Positions 57,788 through 64,000 of a DNA stretch of 64,000 nucleotides are shown piece after piece (positions within the stretch are counted from its first letter, which is position 1; every line of letters begins with the position of its first letter). The notes beneath the pieces are model-generated. The model was given only the letters and a program-made list of their open reading frames with translations. It ran no database searches and had not been told where the DNA came from. Made by a program: the position numbers and the translations under genes. Source of the DNA: Thozetella sp. PMI_491 (Eukaryota > Ascomycota > Sordariomycetes > Chaetosphaeriales > Chaetosphaeriaceae); contig MU270055.1 in the NCBI GenBank assembly GCA_021432635.1, positions 186,001 through 250,000 of the forward strand. Direction: 5' to 3'.

Positions 57788-59176
57788 TCACCGGCCTAAA
57801 TGCCCAACCACGCTGCCCACCATGACGGCTACCTCTCTTTCGAAGGCAGTCGACTTTGCCCCTTCCGCCACCTTGGCCTTGCCCTTGGTCCCGGACGCCA
57901 CAGCGCTTGGAAGCTGGCTGCCCTTGACCACACACTCGCGAATTGCATCCGCGACGTTGTTGCGATTCGTCTTGAGCGTCCGTGCCGACACGCCGCCGCG
58001 CGTGACGATCTCTTGGACCCGCGTGGACAGGCTGCTGGCCATGGTCCGCCAGAAGTAGGACGAGAGCGATCCGGTCTCGAGGTGCGCGAGCAGGGCCTGC
58101 AGCAGGTTTCCCTTCTCCGATACGGCCGCCTGCTTCATGGCGCTGGCTGGGAGCAGTGGATGTGGCGGGATCTTGGTCGACTCGAGCACTGCCTCGAGTG
58201 CGACGACGTTCTGGCACCGCGCTGTGACGTCCGCGAGCGTGCGCTCCAGGCTCGGCAGCGTAGCCAGTGCCCGCGAGACACCGGCTATGCTCGTCTGCAG
58301 GGCTGTGCGGAGGTACATCTCGAGGGATTGTAGCATCAGGGTAGGCGCCCACTTCTCGCCCTTGGAGAGAGATGTGGGGGAGAGAAGGTACAGCGCGGTC
58401 AGGGCCGAGACGGTCCGAGCCTTCGTCTCCTCCGTCTGCGCAAACGTCGAGGTGGTGGAGGCTGAGCCCACGGAGAACTCGCGTATGATGCGCTCGGAAG
58501 CATTCTGAACGGACCGCTCGACGGGCTCGACGATCTGCACCTGGAGAGTCCGGACCGCTGTGACACGCTCGAGGCCGAATCCTTCGGAGCCCGGCGTCTT
58601 CGCCGAAGAGAGAAGCTCGCGCAGCGCGAGCAAAGTCTGAGTACACCGCACGAGAGCACGGTGGTCCTCCTTCCGCGCTGAGGACGCGGCAGTCGTGGTA
58701 GACGGGCCGCCGAGCTCGGCGTGCTGGACCTCGAGCTGGCGTCCGAGCTGGAGGCACCTCCCTACGGCCCTGCCGAGCTTCAGCGTCTCCCACAGGCGCG
58801 AAGCGACCTGCCGGACCTCCTCCGCCTCGGCATGCTTCTGTATGACCTCCTTCTCCAGCTGCTTGTAGCTGTCGTTGACCGCCTTGACCTGGCTGTCGAT
58901 CTCGCTGGCTATCCGCGAGCTCGCGTCGGTCTGCTCCTTGGTGTGGGTGAGCAGCGGGATGGCGGACCTCGTTGTCAGGATGTCGATGTGGGAGTCGATC
59001 TCCTGGGTGTCGAATAGGACGCGGGAGAGCGGGGTGGAGAGGTCCAGCGGCGTGTCGTTGGCATTGTTGGTCGACAGGACGAGCAAGTTCGCGAAAGCGG
59101 AGGGGCTGAAGTCGGGGGAGAGGAACGTCTCGTAGTCAATGTACGAGGGGTCCTCGCCGTCGTTTTCGGTAGTCAT
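57788..59176 (-). CDS. cog5: Conserved oligomeric Golgi complex subunit 5
   Basis: Intronless, 462 aa. Cog5 belongs to lobe B of the COG tether that retrieves glycosylation enzymes within the Golgi. The N-terminus carries the family block YIDYETFLSPDFSPSAFANL followed by DTPLDLSTPLSRVLFDTQEI, then a long helical/coiled-coil region (IDSQVKAVNDSYKQLEKEV). The rest is an alpha-helical bundle ending in an alanine/valine-rich C-terminus. The ATG at 59176 is chosen because the upstream in-frame extension is basic and proline-rich, unlike the family. It is convergent with the FAD oxidase gene (257 bp between stops). Confidence 0.92.
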   Translation of the reverse strand: MTTENDGEDPSYIDYETFLSPDFSPSAFANLLVLSTNNANDTPLDLSTPLSRVLFDTQEIDSHIDILTTRSAIPLLTHTKEQTDASSRIASEIDSQVKAVNDSYKQLEKEVIQKHAEAEEVRQVASRLWETLKLGRAVGRCLQLGRQLEVQHAELGGPSTTTAASSARKEDHRALVRCTQTLLALRELLSSAKTPGSEGFGLERVTAVRTLQVQIVEPVERSVQNASERIIREFSVGSASTTSTFAQTEETKARTVSALTALYLLSPTSLSKGEKWAPTLMLQSLEMYLRTALQTSIAGVSRALATLPSLERTLADVTARCQNVVALEAVLESTKIPPHPLLPASAMKQAAVSEKGNLLQALLAHLETGSLSSYFWRTMASSLSTRVQEIVTRGGVSARTLKTNRNNVADAIRECVVKGSQLPSAVASGTKGKAKVAEGAKSTAFEREVAVMVGSVVGHLGR

Positions 59177-60507
59177 GTTGGAGGGGAGCGGACAGGCGAC
59201 GGGTCCCAGCGGCTCATCGCAGCCCCGTGGCAGCAAATGGGGTTCACGACGCGGCGGGCGGGAGGGCTGCGAGCTCGTCTTAGCCCCACGTTGCAACTTT
59301 AGTCGACAGCCTCACCAGTGACCAGCGACCGCATTTTCTTAGCCCCTTCGGGTTGCGGTTCTGCGCTAGGCCGTGGGCCGTGGCCTGTGCGCTGCCCCGC
59401 AATTCCAGGGCTGGGAATCGGCACTACAATAGGCCCCTGCCCTGTAGGTGGCTTGGGTGGGTAGGTAAGGTAAGTTGCTAAGGTAGGTAGGTAGGCGTGT
59501 TGGTTAGCTGGCATAAGACAGAGAGGCCAGCAAGATTGGGGCCTGAAAGCCAGTAGATAGCGATTTTAGCATTCTCTTGGCCTTTTTTGACTCGCCATTG
59601 GCCCCTATGGTTCGTTCATTGCGGGCCCTGTAAGCCCCCTGTATCTAGGCCCATTTGCCTCTGGACTGGATTAGTACCTATTGTGAAGACGGTATTGGCC
59701 TCTCAATTCCCACACTAATAAACAAATACGAGCTATATGGTATCTATTATGCTACCCAGAACTTGTGCAGCGTACGGGACTTACGACTTGATACTTGTAT
59801 TGGTAGATAATTGATACCCAATTAAGCTCCTTGATCACCGGGCTATCTCCATCCAGCTCTCCCAGCTCAGTCGGGTCCCGATCAAAGACAAAGAAATGCC
59901 AAGCATCTTGGCACGAGCCCTGGAATGGAAGAGGAGAGAGAAGAAGAAGAAAAAAAAAATTACATCGACAGGCGGGAGATCCGAGGAATAAAACAACAAG
60001 TGCTAGAGCGGCCGTGGTGTGAAGCACAAGGTGACAATGAGGCGTCTGACTAGGGAAACCCGTTGGATCAAGTGCTGTGAAAGCGGAGATGTGGAGAGGG
60101 CGCTGACAATGAACCCCACCTGACCGGGGTTGAGCGATTAAAAAAAAAAGGTTAGGTAGTGACGCCGCGACGGACCTCTCGGGAAGTTGCATCATAACAA
60201 GACCCGTATTTTGGTATTTGTCGGCCTGTTCGCACTCCGACTAACCACGCACCGTCCCTCCGCAGAGCCTTCCTTCCGGCAACACCCTTAATACCTTTCC
60301 ACCGATCCCTCCAGCATCGCAGTCAATCGAAGGGGAGACTGCCTCCCTAGCAATGTCCTAACTCTAACTCCTTCCCGCCCTCACTCGCGCACCGGTTCCT
60401 CTCCCGAGCTCCGGGCTGTACAGTACGTCAGCTAGCACCACACGCCCGCCCGCCACATCCGAACCTCCGCATCGACCGACGGCCGCGACCTCGCGCGCCC
60501 GCTAACC
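59177..60507. promoter_or_regulatory. Divergent intergenic region cog5 / DUF2434 gene
   Basis: This 1.3-kb region holds both promoters. It has a GGTA-rich tract near 59455-59495 and purine-rich A runs near 59940-59960. No gene was recognised. Confidence 0.5.
59455..59495 (+). repeat. GGTA-rich minisatellite-like tract
   Basis: Repeated GGTA/GGTAA words, including GGTAGGTAGGTAGG, lie about 300 bp upstream of the cog5 start. Similar words recur around 16459-16506 and 41620-41640. They are probably a genome-wide low-complexity motif. Confidence 0.75.
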
Positions 60508-62248
60508 ATGCCCATCATCGACGCCAGGGAGCTGATCGCCAACGGCGACAACTCGTCGGACGTGCTGATCGGCGGCGTGCACTTCAATCTCACGACGCTC
60601 AACTTCTGGAACTACACCTACTACCCCAACGGGACGCTGTCCAACTCGAGCTGGTGCATCCTTGCCTTCCCGCCCTACACGCCGTCCCTGGTCCAGCCGA
60701 ACGGCACCTTCCTCAATGTCACTTGGTGCTACCACCCCGTATACCCCATCGGCCAGCGCGCAGGCATCGGCCTGGGCTTCGCCGTCGCTTTCGGCCTCTG
60801 CTTGATCCTTACGCTGGTCAACCTCAGCAAGCATGGAAAGCTCTATCTGCCGGTCGAGAGACGCTTCGTCCCGATCGGGAGGCGATGGCAGTGGTACTGG
60901 GGCGCATTCGTCTCCGCTATGGCTCTGATCAGTCTGCTCACCAACGTCGATGTCGACCGGTATTACCTGCCGGAGCTTCCAATCGTGCTGAACTCGTTCT
61001 TCTGGTTCCTCCTGCAGCAGGGTGCCATGGCCACGGTATGGGAGGCTGTTCGGCACTGGGGCAGCTGGATGGAGAGGCAGTTCATCGACCCGAACCCGTT
61101 CGTGCTAAGCCAAGATGACCGGCGGTCCAAGATCGAATTCTGGATGCCGCTGTTCTTCTATTTTTGGCTATGGCTTGTATGCCACCCCCTTTCGCCGCTG
61201 ATCTCGGCTTGATTTGCTGACCTAGAGCTCTCAGAACTTCTTCCTCATTGTGCCGCGCAACTGGGGTGATATCGAGATGCAGCGCTACCCGGAACAAACG
61301 CGCGATGTAGCGGCGCCGACTGCCACGGATGCGCGCTTCAAGGCCGCCGCCTTCTGTCTGTTTGTCTGCTGGCTGACCGTTGCCTTCTCTCTCCGGCATT
61401 CGATCAAACACTACTACGAGCGCAACCGAGGGTTCCTAAACCGCGCCGTTGGGCTCTTCCGCTTTATGCCCCTACGTTTCTCTCTGATCATGCCTATTGC
61501 CCTCGCGATTCCTGCGTATCAAGCTCTCGCTGCGTGGGTGTTCGACTGGAGCCCGCTCAAGGTGCATGGTAACAACCTCGCCATCTACCTTGGCGGATAC
61601 GCCCCGTCGCTACTCATCTTGATTATACAAGTCGTGGCGGGCTTCATGAACCCCAACGAGGACCGCGAGCTGCTGCGGCAACGGCGGGAGCGTGGCGAGA
61701 CCGTCAACCGGGAGCTCGGCATCACGCGCAAGCCCGCCTGGTGGCGACGCATCAACGGCGAGCTGCCCGGCGAGAAGATGCGCGACCGCATCGCACGCAA
61801 CGTGCGCGAGCTTGGCGGCGGTCGAGCGACGGCTCGCGGCCTGGATGCTACCATCGACGCCCGCGCTGCCGCGGCCGAAACAGCGAGCCAGGCCGGCGAC
61901 GCGGTCGAAATGCAGTCGATGCCGCAGTCCGGATCACGTTCGGAGCCGGTGCCCGCGAACTTTGACGCCGCGCGAGCCGGCGCGACCCGCTACACTGGCA
62001 AGTCCGACCAGCGACGCCAAGATAGGACGGTGCAGGTTGCGGCCGGCCTGCTATTCCCAGGAAGCCAGCCGACTTCGTCCACGACCCGCGCCGACCTGCA
62101 AGCGGACGGCCCGCCGCCGTATTCGGAACGTGGTCGTACCGTTGCCGGACAGAACCGGCCATCCTCGGGAGAGCGGACGCATAGCACCGAAACCACCAAC
62201 TCAACGTCAGCGCCGCCACAGCAGGTCCGAAGCATGTTGGACGTATGA
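60508..62248 (+). CDS. DUF2434 fungal membrane protein with PPPY motif
   Basis: Exons 60508-61176 and 61235-62248 flank a 58-bp intron (GTATGC donor, TCAG acceptor, phase 0); the product is 560 aa. The N-terminal 80 residues carry several NxS/T sites and paired Cys/Trp (SNSSWCILAF, NVTWCYH), suggesting an extracellular or luminal side. About seven hydrophobic spans follow (GIGLGFAVAFGLCLILTLV; WGAFVSAMALISLL; SFFWFLLQQGAMA; WMPLFFYFWLWL; and others to YAPSLLILIIQVVAGF). The C-terminal 200 residues are a hydrophilic tail with GPPPYSE, a PPxY motif of the kind bound by WW domains of Nedd4/Rsp5 ligases. The family (DUF2434) is specific to filamentous ascomycetes. Function is unknown. Confidence 0.88.
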
Positions 62249-63799
62249 GCGTCTCAAGACTATCGATAGCCTCCTCCCTTTCCCGCCACATCTCGCAACA
62301 TGGTGTTCAAAAGTCGCCCAAACGGCGGGCCAGGGTGTGGGGGTACGAGGCTATATAGGCAGTTGATAATGCTCAAGCTGCACGACGAAGGCATGAATGA
62401 TGTAACATACATAGCATATATACTTGTGGCGCGGGCGGTATCCTCACTCATTTTGGCTGCTCAAGCGGTGAGATCGGCGTTTGGCTTCCGGGTTGACGGG
62501 TTTGGGGGAAGGACACGGCAACGGCTCGGGACGGTCTTGGATATGCCATAGCCGCCATAGAGGCTTCTTCAATGGCGCTCCTTAGGAAGCTTCTATAATG
62601 ACACTCCTTTTGGGTGCTTAATATATAAAAAGTTAGAATACTATTCGGGCTTAATCGTGAGGAACTAGTTTTCCGTCTGGACTCTACGTAATAAGGCAAG
62701 GGTACTCTAGGGTACTCAAGAGTATGTGCGAGTATAGCATCACGTAGGGAAGTATAGCCAATCCGGAGGGCAAGGTTGGAGCGGGAACTTGATTGCAGTG
62801 CTCTATCGTGACTACCTACAGAGCCCAGCCTATGCGAACCGACGACCCAGCAAAGAGGAAAGACCTAAATGTACGATCGCATCGCAAGACAAGGAACAAC
62901 CAAATCGCTCGGGGTATCAAGCCCACACAGACCAGGAAAAAGAAAAAAAACCCTCACATCACCACGACGGCCGTCCCATGGGTATCTCTCTGGCCGCATC
63001 GACGAAAGGGCACAACCTGACCAATAGCCGAGTCGCTTACGGGAAGCCAAACCGAGACGTCGAGCCTCTCGCTCGCGATAGCCTTTCTTCCCGGGTCATC
63101 CGTCATTATGCCCCCAAATCATGCATCCCATCGAAACCCAGACAGCATATGCTTCCAATCCCTGAAGTAGGTATCCTGTCCCCCGAGATAACAAAAAGGA
63201 ATCGAGCCGAGCCAAGGAAAAGTCATAACGTGGCGTAAAGTTGTGACATAGGAAAGTGTGTCCCTTCTATCCCATCCTGCCCGCCCACTGCCCAGTGTCC
63301 TGGGACCTGCACAAAATCACGGAGGAAAAGAGAAACATGGCTGGGCGGTTGCGGTCGTATTTGTGGTCGTGGTCGTGGTCGTGGTCGTCGCCATTAGGTG
63401 GTTAGAGGTGGTCCGGCGAAGCGACTTGAGAGCTGAGACGAGGTGGTATCGCGGAAGAGCAGAGGAGCGAGAGTGTTGATTGGTATCGTGAGATCATGCC
63501 ATGCAGCGAGTGTAGATGGTGGGTGACTGGTATCATTTCTGAAAATGCCAATGCCAACCGCCCGCAATGAAGCAAGTTGTGTATACCCTTCCTTCCCAAA
63601 CGCCTTGCCGAAATGAGCAGTAAAAAGCAATCGTCGAATAAAGCACGGAAAATGCAACCCGCTATTCCCCAAACATTGCAAGAAAGGCGCAGCTGAGCGA
63701 TCGGGCATCGTGTAAGCAAGTATCCATATGGCGAAAAGGAAACAAAGGCACAGTAGTCATAAGCTCATGTCAAAGTGTCGAATAGTGGCGTCCGAGAGG
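62249..63799. other. Intergenic region, no gene seen
   Basis: About 1.55 kb. It includes four exact GTGGTC units (63363-63386). Short frames have no family features. The right part is likely the 3' untranslated region of the minus-strand gene that ends at 63800. Confidence 0.5.
63363..63386 (+). repeat. GTGGTC hexamer repeat, four units
   Basis: Four exact tandem copies of GTGGTC are flanked by degenerate copies. They are non-coding as far as can be seen. Confidence 0.9.
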
Positions 63800-64000
63800 C
63801 TAGTAAGCAGCGGCTGTCGACCCTTCGCTGGTGGCCACAGCCACTAGTGCCTCCAGGCGTCTCATTGAGTCCACATTCGTCTCCCGGGGCCGGTCCACGG
63901 GTGGGCCGGCTTGCTGGTGGATAACGGGCTGGGCCTCCCGAGCAGGGAATCCCTGGAAGGCAGTCACGTTGGGGTGAACAATGCGATCGACGTGCGCGCG
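63800..64000 (-). CDS. C-terminal end of an unidentified protein (partial)
   Basis: A minus-strand frame is open from the window edge to a TAG at 63802-63800 (66 residues). It reads through NVTAFQGFPAREAQPVIHQ and DSMRRLEALVAVATSEGS. Natural composition, GC-rich codon choice like the core genes and a coherent end support a real coding end. The RLEALVAVATSE-type ending resembles C-termini of fungal regulatory proteins, but I cannot name the family. The rest lies outside the window. Confidence 0.55.
   Translation of the reverse strand, partial: RAHVDRIVHPNVTAFQGFPAREAQPVIHQQAGPPVDRPRETNVDSMRRLEALVAVATSEGSTAAAY

Noticed and set aside
1-64000. tRNA, rRNA and CRISPR search by eye
   Set aside because: No cloverleaf with convincing A and B boxes and no regularly spaced repeats with unique spacers were found. 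A covariance-model scan would be needed to exclude degenerate tRNAs.

Overview
This window is nuclear DNA of a filamentous ascomycete, most likely a Sordariomycete. The genes are broken by introns of about 50-150 bp with GT(A/G)NG donors and CTAAC-type branch sites. Recognisable fungal proteins include BimE/APC1, a DUF2434 membrane protein, a HET-domain NLR, a secreted tyrosinase and an Atg22 family member. Exon joins were worked out by hand from splice signals and reading phase. All multi-exon models given here keep frame through every junction.

The left part (0.9-19 kb) is mostly housekeeping. It holds an OTT_1508-type deaminase-like protein, the anaphase-promoting complex subunit apc1/bimE, HOPS subunit vps41, an atg22-like vacuolar effluxer with a 68-base G run just upstream of its start, and an intronless phosphonoacetate hydrolase of bacterial type. 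Next (21-30 kb) come two secreted phenol-acting enzymes in tandem, an intradiol dioxygenase and a short tyrosinase split into ten exons (two are only 8 and 14 nt), then a fungal membrane glycoprotein of unknown role.

From about 31 to 51 kb lies an island of signalling and conflict-type genes: a C2H2-like protein, a NACHT protein ending in a SUMO-interacting-like motif, an intronless P-loop NTPase fused to a formylglycine-generating-enzyme (FGE/SUMF1) fold, and a HET-NB-ARC-TPR protein whose repeat region is interrupted by a 905-base run of N. Between them sit a TVP38-like membrane protein and a flavin monooxygenase. The HET gene is flanked by a 72/73-bp imperfect inverted repeat and has an 85-bp tandem duplication upstream. 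A decayed membrane-protein gene follows at 52.6-54.9 kb.

The right part (56-64 kb) returns to ordinary genes: a BBE-like FAD oxidase, Golgi tether subunit cog5, a DUF2434 membrane protein, and the C-terminal end of a gene that leaves the window on the minus strand.

The most interesting candidate is the NTPase-FGE fusion at 37.5-39.7 kb. Its architecture and linker signature match bacterial STAND-FGE proteins. It sits in one neighbourhood with two fungal NLRs, which suggests an acquired NLR-like sensor.
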